From the NCBI GenBank assembly GCA_025642065.1, contig JAODUP010000472.1, positions 142,501 through 206,500 of the forward strand: a stretch of DNA of 64,000 bases. Reading direction: 5' to 3'. The translations under genes and the position numbers were made by a program. Every line of letters starts with the position of its first letter. Position 1 is the first letter of the stretch. Below are positions 47,201 to 60,116 of the stretch, in pieces. Under the pieces are notes generated by a model, which was not told the DNA's origin, ran no database searches, and worked only from the letters and a program-made list of their open reading frames with translations. This DNA comes from Paralvinella palmiformis (Eukaryota; Annelida; Polychaeta; Terebellida; Alvinellidae).

Positions 47201-50200
47201 GCAAGACGCATACTTAAGGATCATTTCAGTTTCTGTAGGTGTAAGTGCTTGCTATATGTCAGTTTTAGGTTTGCAGCTGTCCGGATCCAGTCTCCTGGAT
47301 ATAAGCATGGATGGGCAATTTACTGGTTACAGCCCCCTCCCACCCGTATAAAGTTCCCTGTGTTGCCTGTATAGTTTATTGACTATTTTCTTCGAAAATA
47401 AACACCATAGAGGAGTCTCACTTGGCGCTTTGATCTGTAGAAGGTTCACCTTAACCCACAGTCCCGGATTCTAGCTCGGAATTATTCATCCGTGGCCACC
47501 CCTCAGCTCAGGTACCGGATCAAAGTAAAACTCTCAGGGATCTTTACCTGAATGACAGATGCAACCTATTAACTGGGAATAGTTGTTACAGCTGTCTACC
47601 TTCCTCTCACTGGTCATCCTATGACCGGGACAAATGATCCTGGACGTGGTCAGTCAAATTATGTGACTCCTCCTCCCTGTTATTTCAGCGTTATTTGTAG
47701 TGGCACTGTTTTGACATTACTCCAATCACACCCGCCTCCGATTTTGGTGTCAGCAGTACCCAGCGAGTTTGGGAGAGTTTTGAGTTGGTGGTGTGGGCGG
47801 AGGACCGGTGAACTATCTCATGACTTGGTGCACGCGTGTCTTTGGAGTTTTAAGCATTTGTGCCACTTTTTTCTAGCGGATTATCCTTGTGTAAAAGATT
47901 GTTCATTAATTTTTCTTCGTGGGTGTGAGTGATGGCGGATATGATTGGTGTTTTACGGCCAATTTTGTGCATGCGCGTGGTAGGCTAAATGGGCCGAGCG
48001 ACCTCCAACGGTAATGAAGCACCCTTCAGATATGCCCACGCCGAGATCCGAACTCAGATGGTAGTGATCTGTGGTCCAAGGCGTTACCAGTTAGACCACT
48101 GAGGCTCCCCGATGGGTGTGAGTGAGAGGGGGGGGGGATTATATATATATATATATATTATTTTAAAACAGACTGGTAAATGTTGTGATTTCCTGTTTAT
48201 TGTTCTGCTCTGTTGGGGATTTTACGTATCAACTAACAGAGGAGATAATTGGATATTTGGTGTGTCAGTGGCCTACTGTTGGAAGGGCAGCTTTGTGGTT
48301 ATTTTATTTACCAGATTGATGTCTCTTGTCCGGGGGTGGAATATTATCTGGGATAAATGCTATCGTTTACATTTTAGCCGGTGAATGATTGCTCGGCCAA
48401 AGTAGGTCCTGTACGGGCTAAAGGCCGGGAAGTTGTTATGTCGGACCAGTTTTAGCTCTGCTGGCTCCAGAATCGAGCATCTGCCATCCAGATCAAGGCT
48501 ACTATGTTAGACTAGTGTTACACGAAGATCGCTATCACCGGCTATCCGGAACCGGTTTCGGGAGCCACTCGGCGAACTCCCTTCGCTTCTGGAACCGCAA
48601 GCTGTGCCCGCTCATCCGTAGTTACTTCTAAAACTGCAACAGAGTTCCATCGCGATCAATTCCGTGCGATGTAGTACAGAAGATTATCCCATCCCGTCTG
48701 TTCTCGTATCAGTTTAATAGCGATGAATGCGTACTAGTAAACTGGGAGGGGGCGGTGTGTTTGTTACTAACGTTCATAATTTGATCGTTGTTAACTCACA
48801 AGGTGACCAGTGTTTGTTTTCAAGTCTGTGTCTGTTGGTGCTTTTGAACAACAAGCGAATCAACCAAACATAGGCTTCTGAGTGTTAAACATGCCAAACG
48901 TCTAACGCTGTGTTTTTATATAAGTACAAGTGGAAGAGGGTGAGCACCAAATAGTAACTGGAAGTTAAAGCATGTCTTTCACGATGAACTGATGGATGGA
49001 TGGATGTGGAAAATGATCCGGTTTGGAATGAGCCAAACAACTGGCAATGTGTGTGTGTTTGTGTCTCATGATCGTTTCGCCTAATATTTTTGGCCTAGAG
49101 TCCTCGCAGAGTGGTGAGCGGCGAAGAAAAATGTATTTCTGTCAGTAAACGAGCTCTGCTGGGTTTAGTTGGCATCTGTTGAAGAAATTCCTCTGATGCT
49201 AAAGAATCATAAAGCCATTTTCGATTTCCTATTGTAGCAATTGATGGAGGAATTCCTGGCAAGCTTTTGATGTTTCGGTATAGAGGTTGGCCGGATTTCT
49301 CCGGTGTGTTGAGAACTGACCCTGTCCCGGTAGAGCGAGAGAGGCATGTAAATTCGCCTTCTGTGGCCCGGCCAAGAGTGAGTGGCTGTTAGGTCGATCG
49401 TAATTGGCATGCCAACTAAGATCTTCGGTCTGCCTGTCCGCCGTAATGGGGCAGGGGGCCATGCGGTGCAACGGTAGCTAAGTATATCAACATTGGTTTA
49501 TGGATTTCGACGAGCGAGTTCTATAGGTGACATACCCCGACGGGCTGCCTTTGATGTCATCTTCTGTGTCTGCTCGGCCCCGGCCGAGTTTCTCGTGTGC
49601 GCCGACCAGTGTGGAAGCGGCCCCCTCTCGACTACTCGTATGCTTCGACGAGCCTAGCATGCCGGCATGCGAGTTAGTTGTTGGCCTTGGTCGGTCTTCT
49701 TCTTTTAACTCTAGCTGTGAACGCGTGCTACTCCGAGGGCAGATGTTGCGCTATTTGCCAGTATAAAGTTCCAGACGCCAAGAATCTTTTTCGATATATT
49801 TTTTTAGCGGCGAGTCTGGTCTTGTGTGTGTGTTGTAATCGTTCACCGGTGCGAAAAAGTCCACTCTGGGTGTTATAATTTCAGTTTCGACCCGTCTAGC
49901 TGTAATTCTTTGTTCTCGCGCACATGTCCCGCGCTTAGCCGCCAACAATGGTGCAGATGTTCGATTGCGTTTAGGTACCGTTCTAACAGGAGGCCCGGCG
50001 TCCTGCATCGGTATGACCAGGTGTGCAAGGTCAGGAGCTCGACGATCTGCCACCATAAAGCAACCAAACAGACCCTCTAGTGCTCTCCGACCATTGTGTG
50101 GCCTACTTGGGGAACACTGCCGCCGCCGCCGAATAATAGCAATCATATACTTGTAGTGGCGGCAGCCTTTGATCTCATTCCGTCACTGTTATCTTTTCTG

Positions 50201-53200
50201 TAAGCAAAGCTGGAGTGGCTGTGGAGGAGGGGGGGGGGTTGCGTTGCCATCACTGTCGACTTATAATATGTATCGGCTGTTAGTTATATTTTTTATTGTC
50301 AGATGTCTAACTTTTCTAGGAAGATTAAGAAGCTAACATGTGGCCTGTAACCGTGTTCTTCTGCCTCTAGTTATAGTGAAGTACTGCTCTTTATTGTACT
50401 TATTATTATTAATGTTATAGGACTTTGCTGGAAGCACGTTCTGTAGTATATCCTGTTTTAATATGTGCCCTCGTGTGTGTGTGTGTGGTTTTTTCTCCCG
50501 ACGGTGTCTGGAAGTGTTTATTATGGATAGGTAGGCGAGGTGATGTGTGTGTGTGGGGGGGGATCCTTTAGCCAGTGGCCCAGAAGGTGTTAAGTGCTGT
50601 CTGCAACTCAGATGGCGATATTGCGCCCCGTAAGATAACAAGTCTTTGTCACTCGGGTATCGTGGCGTTGAACAAGATCTCTCTGTGTGTGTGTGTGTGT
50701 GTGTGGGGTGTTGCGCTCTATCTCTGTGGTGTAGTGTTACCGGTTGAAAAAGTACTTCGTAGGATAGTCGGAGAGCTGTGAAAAAGCCATAGCGCGGCTT
50801 TCTCTGTGAACATCAGGGGACCGCACACGCAATCTGTGTAGTGATGGCGATAACATCTCTGCCCTGCCATTTGATATGCAGCTGTCCCTGGCTGGAGAGA
50901 CCCCATGCTGAAAACCTATTAATTGATTATATATATATATGTGTGTGTGTGTGTAAACCGGTTATTTCGTGTTCATTGCATATGTCTCAGCGCTGCCTCC
51001 TTTACTAAGTTTATTTTCAACATTACGTTATTTATTAATTTCTTCTCCCTATGTTGCCTTTGAATTAATTTCTGTCTTGTGTGTCCCGAGGCACACTGCT
51101 GGTAAATTGTTTAAGATAAGTATCAGTAGGAATCAAATTTATGATAAAAGCCTCCCTTTTTTCTGATACCGAATCGTGGTCGCCCGCTTTTGATTCGCGG
51201 AGCGCAAAACTTCCTTGGCGCGGATAAAAGTTTACTTTGATCCGTCGGCCAGCTGTTTGTTAGCCGAGACATGCCGACGGATAGACAGACGTGAGCGGAC
51301 ATGCATCTGTCATGCGGCGTGAATGTCTTCATGCGCGTTGATCACTTGGTCGAGTGGATAAAATCCCCCCCCCCCTCGCGCCATCCACTCCACCCCGGCT
51401 TTATGTATGGGCGGCGATGATTCATTCGTCAAAGGGTTTAGTCGGCTACTGGCAGAAATACGGGACACGTAGTATTACAAGCGGAATTGGTGTCGCGTCG
51501 ATGGTACACGCCGAGAAATCAAATACATACCTCCGTGGCTGGCTGATGGCTGTAGTGTCGCGTTTGCCGTCGTACTCAGAGCGAGCGAGGACAGCCGTCA
51601 GATCAAAGCGCCGCCGTTTAACCACTTCGCCTCCACGCTTCGGCGCTCACCCGGGGACGGGGGTGCCCCCATCGTAATGCCGATAGCTGCCTAGCCGCGG
51701 CCATGGACTGTGTGATAAACCGCGGCGGAGCGGGGCCACATCCTTTATTCGTCCCGGCCTCGTTCTCGCTGTGGACGTTTGTCATACGTGTCGTCGTCGG
51801 CAGCGTTATAAAGTTCGCAGAACAGCCGAGAGGATATATCAAAGGGACACGGGATGGGTTGTCGCGATGTCTTTAATAAAGCACTTAGATCGCAGCGAGA
51901 TGACGACGACAACAAAGTGCCTTCCGTATAATGGTCGACGTCCATTGTCCGTTCTCTCGTTTCGTCCCGCCGCCGAGCTCGCTCCTTTACCGACGGCGAC
52001 TAGAGCCAGCCAACAATGGGCAAACATTTTATTGTTAATGCGCTACTGGTTAGCAGCGGCGGCTTTGATGTGGCGGCCAGCCCTGGACATTAGAGATGTT
52101 CTTAGTTGTGGCCAGAGGGTCGCGTCACCGTGTCAGTCGCCGCCTATCTTGTCTAACTAGACTCGTCGACGACATGCTGCTCTCTTCGCCTGTCCTGAAC
52201 CGGCGACGATTTAGATTCAATCGGGCCCTTTACCTGGCAGGTGTAGCAGCAACGTCTTTAGCGGCGTGGAAGTGTCCCCCCCCCCATCCCGGAGACAGTT
52301 GGTGATGGTCGTTTGCATAACTTGATATCTAATTACCGCTGATTAATTAGTTAAAAGCGAGTTGCTATTAATATTATTAACTGTGAAGGTCGTGGTCCCT
52401 TTTTGCCACCGGACATCAACGGGATTATCGCTGGCGGAGGCTTTGTGTCAGCTGATGCTTTTGTTGTCCTGTGTGCATCTCTCTCCCTCTGTGTGTGCGC
52501 GCGCGCTCGCGTGTTAATCCCATCCAATTTCCGAGTGCAACATGGGCTAATTGCCATTAATCTGGCCGACGGTTTCTATTTATTACTTGATCAGTTGTAA
52601 TTACCATTTTTTCGGCTTGCCCTATATTTATCATATATTAACGATACTTCCGATGAGAGGCGATGCCCTCCGCCACAAACGAACAAAATCGGGCTCATTT
52701 CGGATCTGATTGATAATGGAAAGCTTCGCCAGGTGAATGAAAACTTCAAACGCGGCCAATGTTTGTTTACAATTATTAACGCCATCGTTCATTTACCCGG
52801 GCGATCATTAAATGCTAATGACTAATGATCGGGCCGGAGCCTTGTAAATTACCTGCCACCGTTTGTTAACAAAGTGGCAGCGGTGGCTGAAGCCTCTGGC
52901 CTGAACTATATATCCACTGTGGGTGTAATGTTTGTGTATTTTATGATTGGCTCTGTGGGAGATCGCTGAGTTGCGCTGAGAGAGAGAGAGTGTGTGTGTT
53001 TCATGTCTTGAGATAACGGCGAAGTCGGCAACTTCGTGAGCCTTGAGTTTGTTTCTTTCACACTTGCGCCGTCTTCTCTCTGTGAAAACATGACTGGTGC
53101 TAAATCACAGCGGAGATAGGCAGGCACACGCTCTATCAGCGTGTGTGTGATGAATTTCTTCTTTGTGAAAACGCAAGCACTTCATATGCGATCGATGATG

Positions 53201-53656
53201 ACGACGGATAAGTGGGAGACTGATTTAAGACGGTACTGAATTGGGGCGATTTCCATATATGATAACGGTGCCCCAAAACAAAATCATTTAGCAGCATTTT
53301 ATTCAAGACTGGCTTGTGGCGCCACCCATAATCAACGCTACGACTGCAACTTCATTCACCAGGTGGCAGCATTGTCCATCGCGGCTGGGTTACGGTAAAG
53401 GAGTCCGCTATTCATCATTACGGGCTCAAAATACCATTATGGGGATCACTTTCGATTCTCTGCGGATGACCGCTGGTTGGCGTTTGGTCGAAGAAATCTG
53501 ATAATGCGATGTGATAAGCTTCCTCTTTTCTGGATCTGACCCTGGCTCAGCCTGAACCCGTTAGAAAAACAGGCGCCCACAAAGCTTAGGCCAATCACTG
53601 ACTAACTGGTAATTGGATTTGCAAATGTCAGCCGGTCAGTTTTGGGAATCTCTCTC

Positions 53657-53693
<37 letters not shown>

Positions 53694-54539
53694 TGTGTGA
53701 TAGCAAATGAAAAAGTAAACAACAAAGAACTGTTATTTGTGGAGTGTGTAATAGAAGACTCAGCTGGGGCTGCAAGATCAAAGGCGCCTAATTCATTCAT
53801 TAAGTGAAGCACATTGGTCAGTGGAGGCTTGACCAACTGGTATTGTATCTAGCTGGTCCACTCTGTGTGTGTGGTGCGCGCATGTGTGTGTTTTGGAGGG
53901 GGGTTCTTTTGGGTGGGAGGATTCTTGCTAGCCTTTGATGTCAGCTCTTATAGCACTGGCCATTGAGGTGAGATTAAACACTGGATACACTGTTTGATGT
54001 TTCTGACTGGTGGCCCGGACTTATGCTGTACTCTTGGCGGAACTAGGATATCAGAATGTTCTCTGTGTGTGTTTGTGTGTGTGATAGTATGTATTGCCAT
54101 CTTCTTTCCAACCACAGAATGACTTTGCTAGTAAATTCACGATATCCAGATCCCCTTTTTAACGGCATACTGGCTGCTGTGTCTAGCTCGGTCTATCTTT
54201 CTCGGACTGTGGGGGTCAGTGTTACAGAAATATTTCCACATGTTAAAAACAACTGAAATAAGCTATCCAGCTATCCGATTGAAGCGATGCAAGTTATTTT
54301 CTTTTTCTGTTGGGGGGGGGTTTGTGGGTTATCTCCGGATCCAAAATGAAGTATTCCGCTAGAGGATGTGTGTGTTCACATTATAAGGCCTGCTTTGATC
54401 TCCCGGGGAGACCCCTGGTGGATTTAATTAACAATAAAGTGAACCAGATCGTTTGTTTATGTAAGAGCTGAAATCTGATGAAAATCACTACAATGAGCCA
54501 TTTAGTATGGGATAAACAGAGGTCTGGTGATTAATGTAG

Positions 54540-54579
<40 letters not shown>

Positions 54580-54655
54580 TTAGCTTATGATGGAGATAAA
54601 ATAGAATAGCCAGCCGTGTGGTGCCTTGATATATAGTCTGAGATATATATATAAG

Positions 54656-54702
<47 letters not shown>

Positions 54703-56592
54703 AGGCGCGCGCACACACACATGCTCATCATATTTCAATGAGCCGCCTTCAGAATGGCCACTAGCGTTAATGCCATATCGTCACTTTGAAATGATGCATT
54801 CAATAGTTGTGCCTTTTGTCATGCAGATGAATTGAATAAACACTAGCTGTGTTTTTAATATTTTACGATTCCCTACCTCAACAAATGGTGTTGTATGTTT
54901 AGATAATTCCCGGTGCCCGGTTTGCTTTGATGTTTTGTACAAAGCCGGGCCTACATCGGCCGGGCCTTGTTTCTGTATGTCCCATTATGCAAATTCCACC
55001 TTTCATGTTCCCCAACAATGGGGCCGAGATGTATCACCGCCTAGCTGGGGGAAGTTCTCTCGTCGTCCACGTGACGGAGCCACCGTAGTATCTATCAGCT
55101 GGCCATTGGCGGGCCGCTGAGCAGCTGCGATCATCAGATGGCAGCAATGGCCAACTGCAGCACTAGTTCGGCGATTGTTATCTGCCGCGGTACTTGGCTA
55201 GTAGATCGGTATTTGTAGGCGGCTCAGTGCGGCTTCCGCAGCCATGATCGGGCCACCGACGCAATCTATCAGTAACTGAAAGAGGCTGATTGTAAGAACA
55301 GGGACCACCACTCTCTCCGGGTGTCGTCCCATGCTAGCCAGTGTGTGTGTGGCACCATGCCCGTACTTCCAAGGTCGTCAGCATAACTTGACACAATCCC
55401 CGGGTTCTCTGTTTTTAAAGACACCGCCAGGAGGACATCTTAGCAGCCCTTTAGGTTCTGTTATTAAGCGTCGTGTTTTGGGACAGGCGAGGCGAGGCAA
55501 CGACTGAAGGTTATGGTCTCTGTGGCTGTGAACCGCACTGCCAGTGGGAAAATCCCCTCGGTGATGATGGTCGACTGCGGCGGTCGCTGCCTGGACGATT
55601 TCGCCTGTAGGATGATGTGGAACGTCGTCGTGTGCAAGACGTCTCCAGTGGGTAGCTATACCTCGGATTGGGCCACCCTGACCAGCAGCGCCGAATCCAA
55701 TCAAAGGTATACCAGTACGGGTCCGTCACTGTGTCGCTTGTTCGGCTAGTTTATCTCCCCAGCCGATTACTGACTGTTTCTTATGTCACAGATGATGACA
55801 CAGATTCCTTCCAGACAATGTGAATCTTTGTGCCATTTCTGATGTGGCTGTATAATATGTATTGCCAGTATTTGTATGATTTTCCCGTCTGGATCTAATA
55901 ACTGGTGTCCAGTATTTTTCCAGTTTGTTTCAGCTGTAGGGAGAGTTCTCGATGGAGTGACACATTGAGAAAGCTGTGTAATGATTTACCCATGCTTTGT
56001 TACCTGTTTGCTACTCTGGTCACTGGCGTCCCGATGTGATATTGCTGATTCTAATTTGTCATTATTTCACACAGCGATGGCCGTGATCTGTCTGGTTATG
56101 GCAAGAAAGCATGGAGAAAACAGCAAAAGGCCATCAGAAGATACGCGGACATAAACAAACAGACCCAACTTAGTCAACAACTCATACCTGTAAGTTGCAG
56201 AAACTTGTGAAAGTTATAATAATATTTCTTGGTAATTGATTATCAGCTGGGTTGTGTGTATTTTGATTTGTTCCGTATGTTGTGGGCGATATTTTATACA
56301 ATGGCAGCTTCTCCTTTTGTCTCAATGCAGTGAAGTTCTTATTACTTGTTAGTGAAAATTTTGCAGTGACAGCCTTATTAAAATGATATTTCGCTAATTA
56401 TAATTGATGCTACAGCATTGGATTTTTTTTGCTTCTGTGATATTTCAGCGTACCGAACGTGCTCCCAAGGACAGAAATCTTGCTGAAAAGGAGCCCGAGA
56501 AGTTTGCGGCCATGCTACGGGAAAAGCTTCTCAAGGTAAAAGAAGAACAGGAGAAGCTGGAGCGAATCAAAGAGAACCTGCAGAACCTCGAG
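43229..56592 (+). CDS. AXIN: Axin, Wnt-pathway destruction-complex scaffold, first four coding exons (gene continues past window)
   Basis: Axin holds APC, GSK3, CK1 and beta-catenin together so that beta-catenin is phosphorylated and destroyed. Visible exons: 43229-44205, 45942-46082, 56075-56189, 56449-56592 (459 codons, phases consistent). In order: tankyrase-binding APRPPVPGEE (about residues 20-29), Ser/His-rich linker, RGS domain that binds APC (about 130-255, starting PPYLKWAESIKFLLDD), Axin-specific GRLPNPYHV and SEQQSLSSD..SLTDSSV blocks, then the GSK3-binding helix EPEKFAAMLREKLLKV. The beta-catenin-binding and DIX regions are not in the window, so the model is 3'-partial. A 10-kb intron after exon 2 and more than 7 kb after exon 4 carry many TCF motifs. 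Confidence 0.95.
44206..45941 (+). other. Axin intron 1
   Basis: 1.7-kb AT-rich intron with one TCF core (CTTTGATC at 45556). No repeat family recognised. Ends TCTTATTCCAG. Confidence 0.85.
45942..46082 (+). CDS. AXIN: Axin exon 2 (conserved linker blocks)
   Basis: Encodes MFPPVTGRLPNPYHVSYTTV and then SEQQSLSSD and SLTDSSV, matching the conserved linker that precedes the GSK3 site in vertebrate Axins (PNPYHV, SEQQSLSSD.DTLSLTDSSVDG). Donor GTAAGT. Confidence 0.95.
46083..47940 (+). other. Axin intron 2, proximal part
   Basis: AT-rich at first, becoming GC-richer after about 47.3 kb. TCF cores at 47428 and 47519. A frame at 47621-47932 has no family similarity. Confidence 0.6.
47941..48112 (-). 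mobile_element. tRNA-derived SINE (family A) with target-site duplication
   Basis: The reverse strand carries AGTGGTCTAACTGGTAACGC and GTCGCTCGGCCCATTTAGCC. It is flanked by the 13-base direct repeat TGGGTGTGAGTGA at 47920-47932 and 48113-48125, the signature of LINE-driven retrotransposition. Confidence 0.9.
48139..48159. repeat. (TA)n microsatellite
   Basis: Short TA run. Confidence 0.9.
52970..53004. repeat. (GA)n-(GT)n microsatellite
   Basis: Short GA run followed by GT run. Confidence 0.85.
53651..53700. repeat. (CT)n-(GT)n microsatellite
   Basis: CT run passing into GT run. Confidence 0.95.
54541..54577. repeat. (GT)n microsatellite
   Basis: About 17 GT units. A TA-GT-CA compound tract follows at 54640-54721. 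Confidence 0.95.
56075..56189 (+). CDS. AXIN: Axin exon 3
   Basis: Completes the Val of TDSSV and encodes DGRDLSGYGKKAWRKQQKAI then RRYADINKQTQLSQQLIP. It corresponds to the basic DGIPPYRIRKQHRREMQES-type segment. Acceptor TTTCACACAG, donor GTAAGT, phase 0 end. Confidence 0.9.
56449..56592 (+). CDS. AXIN: Axin exon 4 (GSK3-binding helix)
   Basis: Encodes RTERAPKDRNLAEKEPEKFA, then AMLREKLLKVKEEQEKLERI and KENLQNLE. The amphipathic helix keeps the hydrophobic positions of the family's GSK3-interacting helix (F, L, L, V at matching places). Acceptor ATATTTCAG, donor GTAAGA, phase 0. Confidence 0.93.
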
Positions 56593-57022
56593 GTAAGACT
56601 GACACGTCAGTGTTGTCTTCTTCTGTCATAATACGTCTAAGTTTTTGTTTGTGTATGTGTGAATTCAGTTGATGAGTGTAGTGCAGGACTCCGTGGTTGT
56701 CTCTATTGATTGCCCTACTCCGAACACTGGGAGAGCTGCAGCATAGAAAATGGTACGTTCTGGTTGGTGTATGAAGTTGTAGCAGTGAGAGAACTTTGTC
56801 TTATTTTTAATTAGATAGCCAGATTATTAAAGACAATGGGTTGTTGGATTGAACGAACGATGGTGAACATTGATTAAATACATCTCTAAGGCTAAAATCA
56901 GAAATAGGTCATCTCTTGGATGTGGAACAGTCTGATTGACTCAGGCCATTGGCAGGAAGAGTGTCCAGATAGTGCTTTTCAGGCAGCGCCCACAATCTAG
57001 CTGCCCTTTCCAGATTCTGGTG

Positions 57023-57206
57023 ATGGGCGCCTCTATGGTCTAGTTGGTAGTGTGTTGGACCACTGATCACTAACATCTGAGTTCAGTTCTCGGTGTGAAG
57101 CATATCTGAAGGGTGTTTCATCTTTGACTTCACTTCATTAGTTTTAGAGGTCACTCGACCAATTTAGCCTACCATGTGCGCAGAAGTGGCCGTAAAACAT
57201 CAACTA
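57023..57206 (+). mobile_element. tRNA-derived SINE (family A), full length with target-site duplication
   Basis: Head TATGGTCTAGTTGGTAGTG (A box), GAGTTCAGTTCTCGG (degenerate B box), body TTTCATCTTTGACTTCACTT, and end CCGTAAAACATCAAC. Flanked by a perfect 14-base direct repeat TCCAGATTCTGGTG at 57009-57022 and 57207-57220. This fixes the element's ends and length at 184 bases. Confidence 0.93.
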
Positions 57207-60078
57207 TCCAGATTCTGGTGTTATATTTTACTGTACAGGTGGTGTAGCTAGTTCTGTATGCCTGTGGAAGCTTGATACTTATACCTGGTGGTCTGTATTT
57301 CAATTTGCGGTAGGCTTTTCTCAAATATATACTACATGCACCTATCCTGAAGAGATGGTATAGTTAACACATTTGTTATCAAAAGATCAATGAATTATTG
57401 AAAGATGGACAGTCTGATAGCTTAGCGTGTGTTTTGGTAGTTCATCCACTGGTGGTACAATAGTATATAAGTAAGATCTACTAGGTTTATATATCCATAT
57501 GGGTCTGGCCAATGATTGGACGTGGTTATATGCACGGTCACAGATGGCTGACCAAGTTTTTTTTTGGTTAGAGCTGCATGAATTTACTGAATAAAGACCA
57601 CCAAAAAAGAGAAAAATAACTTTCATTTGATATGTAAATGCATGTCTCTAACACGTCAAATAAAACTACCACACATTATGGCAGCCATATTTCATGCCGT
57701 AATGAAGAGATGAAGTGACAACGTGCCATTGTGTTCAGTGCTGAGAGTCGGACCAATAAAGTGAACAATGATTAACATGGCCGTTGGCGGACATGGTTCC
57801 CATAGGTTTGTAGAAAACATGTTAAATATATCAGTATTCCATTAAGTAGTTGTCTAAAATATTGTTTATACGATGACCTCACTCAATCATAAGATGGGCG
57901 CTATTTGTCTTAACATTTGGTCCATATTAAGTGTTGCATTTTGATTTGTCAGAGCCCCAGATCCAGATATGTCAGTGACGGCGATGTGTCAACCGCATCT
58001 CACCTCCCAAATCGCAGCTTTCATCTAATTCCTCCAGTGTAATCCTATTAAAATTGATTTAATCATTTTTACTATTGAGTTGCTCGCTTTGATTTATGTT
58101 GTGTATTGTAATTTAATATGGGTTTGATAATTAATATTTTGTATTGATAATCAGAAGATAAAAAGTGTGTTTATTGGCGATCTTGTTCTGACATTTTCTC
58201 TTGAATTCAGTGTCCTTTTTTTCTAATCTGTGTCACAATTAAGGCATAATATTATAGATTACTATTAGTCAACTATGAATTCGTTTTAGTAATTTCACAA
58301 ACAAAAAGTAAATTTGTTCTCATTTTAAATCAAGATCTCAGATTCCAGTAAAATGTGTTGGAAGTTTAAACTGCATCATGTATATATATTATTTCAAATT
58401 TTTTTCTTTCCAAAAGGACCAGGTCTGGTCAAATTTTATTGGTATTTAGATTTTGTCATATAGGTCAGTGTATAATACTTAATGTACACAGGTGTGATCA
58501 AACAATTACTTGACAATGACTGCGTTAGAAGGTATGATTACACTGTCTCACATGTCCCTGCCGTAACCAAACCTAGGCAGGGTAACTGCCGCCCTGAGCC
58601 CTGATTTGTGGTGGGGTCAAGTAGAGATCTAAGCTTCGCTGTTGTAATTATTTATATATGTGTGGGGTCCTCCTAGTTGCTGGATTGTGCCGGATTGTGC
58701 AGCCTCCTGGAGACGGCCTTGTCCTGCCCTGCGGTGTAATCTTCTGTCACACAGTGAACATGGGACTCGAATGAAGTACATCCACGTTCTAGCAGTGGGA
58801 CCGTGTTGGAGAGCAGTTATTGGCGCTTCCAGGCCAACGATGACTGTGTGCAGCGTGCCTTCCATTGATTTGACAACCATATAAGCAGAAAAGTGCCCGC
58901 ATCACCTTTGTTGGAGGCTTTTAGTCGCGGCTCGACTGCGCCTATTAGCGGCAGCCAGTGAACTTTAATGTCTCATTGGTAAATATTAGTAACAGCTTGA
59001 AGTCGGCATGGATTACCTGATTTGTGCTCTTTGACAGCATTGAACTCTCGGAGATCAAAGGGATGGCGTCTTGTTATTAAGCAGGTGTCAATGTGGCTAG
59101 ACCTGTGTACAGTAGTGTTTCATCTAGAAAATAACTGACTCATTAATTGTGACCTTAATGATGTTAAATGGCACACATAAAAGCAGAGATTAAAAAAAGT
59201 GAAAAAAATCACCACTAACATTTTGAGATTAAAAAAACCCTCTACAGTGGTAAACAAGTTGAGCTCTGTTTGTTAGCTATGTCTGATTAAGGATTCTGTC
59301 ATCGGTGTGAGTGTATGAATGAATGAATAAGTAGTTCTACGAGGAAAAAAAATTGGTACTCCGGTCCCTCAGTATGAACGGAAGGAGTCTAAAGAGATGA
59401 ATTTTAAAAGTTGTTTTAGACATGAACTGCAATGTTAAAAAAGAAGATGAATTTACTACCCAGGTCGAATTGTCCATTGTTATTAAACTGGTCTCTCCCT
59501 ATCTCTCTCTCTGTTCGTCGTCCGTGACACAATCTGATCACATTTCTACCTGTTAATGTGTAATAGCCGTATTTCAGGTGGTGATCATCACGCACCGTTC
59601 ATCTTTACCTGGTTCTCGGTGGCGGGTTAAAGTTGTTATATGGTGTGCATGTTTTTTTTTCCTTGGCGCTCATCCTGTTTTTCTCCGCGTCACTCACGGC
59701 CTCGCCTGTCTTGCAACAGCTTTTTCGTCGCTCTTGCCGTCTGCCGTTTTGCCGAAACTAAGTAAGCCGTAATGAGAAATGATCTTTTGCCGGAATTCCC
59801 CGATGACAGTGCCGGGCAGGCAAAGATCAGAGGAATCGGTGGCGTCCTGGTCCCTTTGAACGGCTCGGGCATAAAGGGCTGAGCAAATAAAACTCATTAT
59901 TACCTGGTTCTAATCATCTTAGCAATCAACTTGGAATAGCAGGGAGACATGCAATAGCGGGCAAGTCCTTTGGCTTTCATGTTCTGGCGAACGGGTCCGC
60001 GATGGCCATTTGTGCTGCATAAACAGAGATGAATAGCAAAAATTACAGATTTTATAGGCCGCCTTCAAGGAGAAGCTG

Positions 60079-60080
<2 letters not shown>

Positions 60081-60111
<31 letters not shown>
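60081..60111. repeat. (GA)n microsatellite
   Basis: GA run of about 15 units. Confidence 0.95.

Positions 60112-60116
<5 letters not shown>

Larger units (their letters stand above)
49500..55720 (+). promoter_or_regulatory. Axin intron 2 segment dense in TCF/LEF cores
   Basis: Eleven strict CTTTGAT/ATCAAAG words by hand count: 49549, 50167, 51235, 51602, 51838, 52063, 53777, 53933, 54393, 54925, 55700. Three have GCCGCCR helper motifs within 3 bp (50157, 51610, and both sides of 52063). The DNA is far less AT-rich than other introns here and nearly free of interspersed repeats apart from microsatellites, as expected for a constrained enhancer region. Confidence 0.5.

Noticed and set aside
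49751..50146. 131-residue minus-strand frame in Axin intron 2
   Set aside because: Overlapped by several other frames in GC-rich DNA, no recognisable domain.
57950..58041. Possible further Axin exon after TTTGTCAG reading SPRSRYVSDGDVSTASHLPN
   Set aside because: Phase 0 fits, but the frame ends in a stop without a usable donor and the residues do not resemble the Axin segment expected after the GSK3-binding helix.
59578..59772. Exon-like frame after TATTTCAG in Axin intron 4
   Set aside because: No donor at a sensible place and no similarity to Axin or another family.
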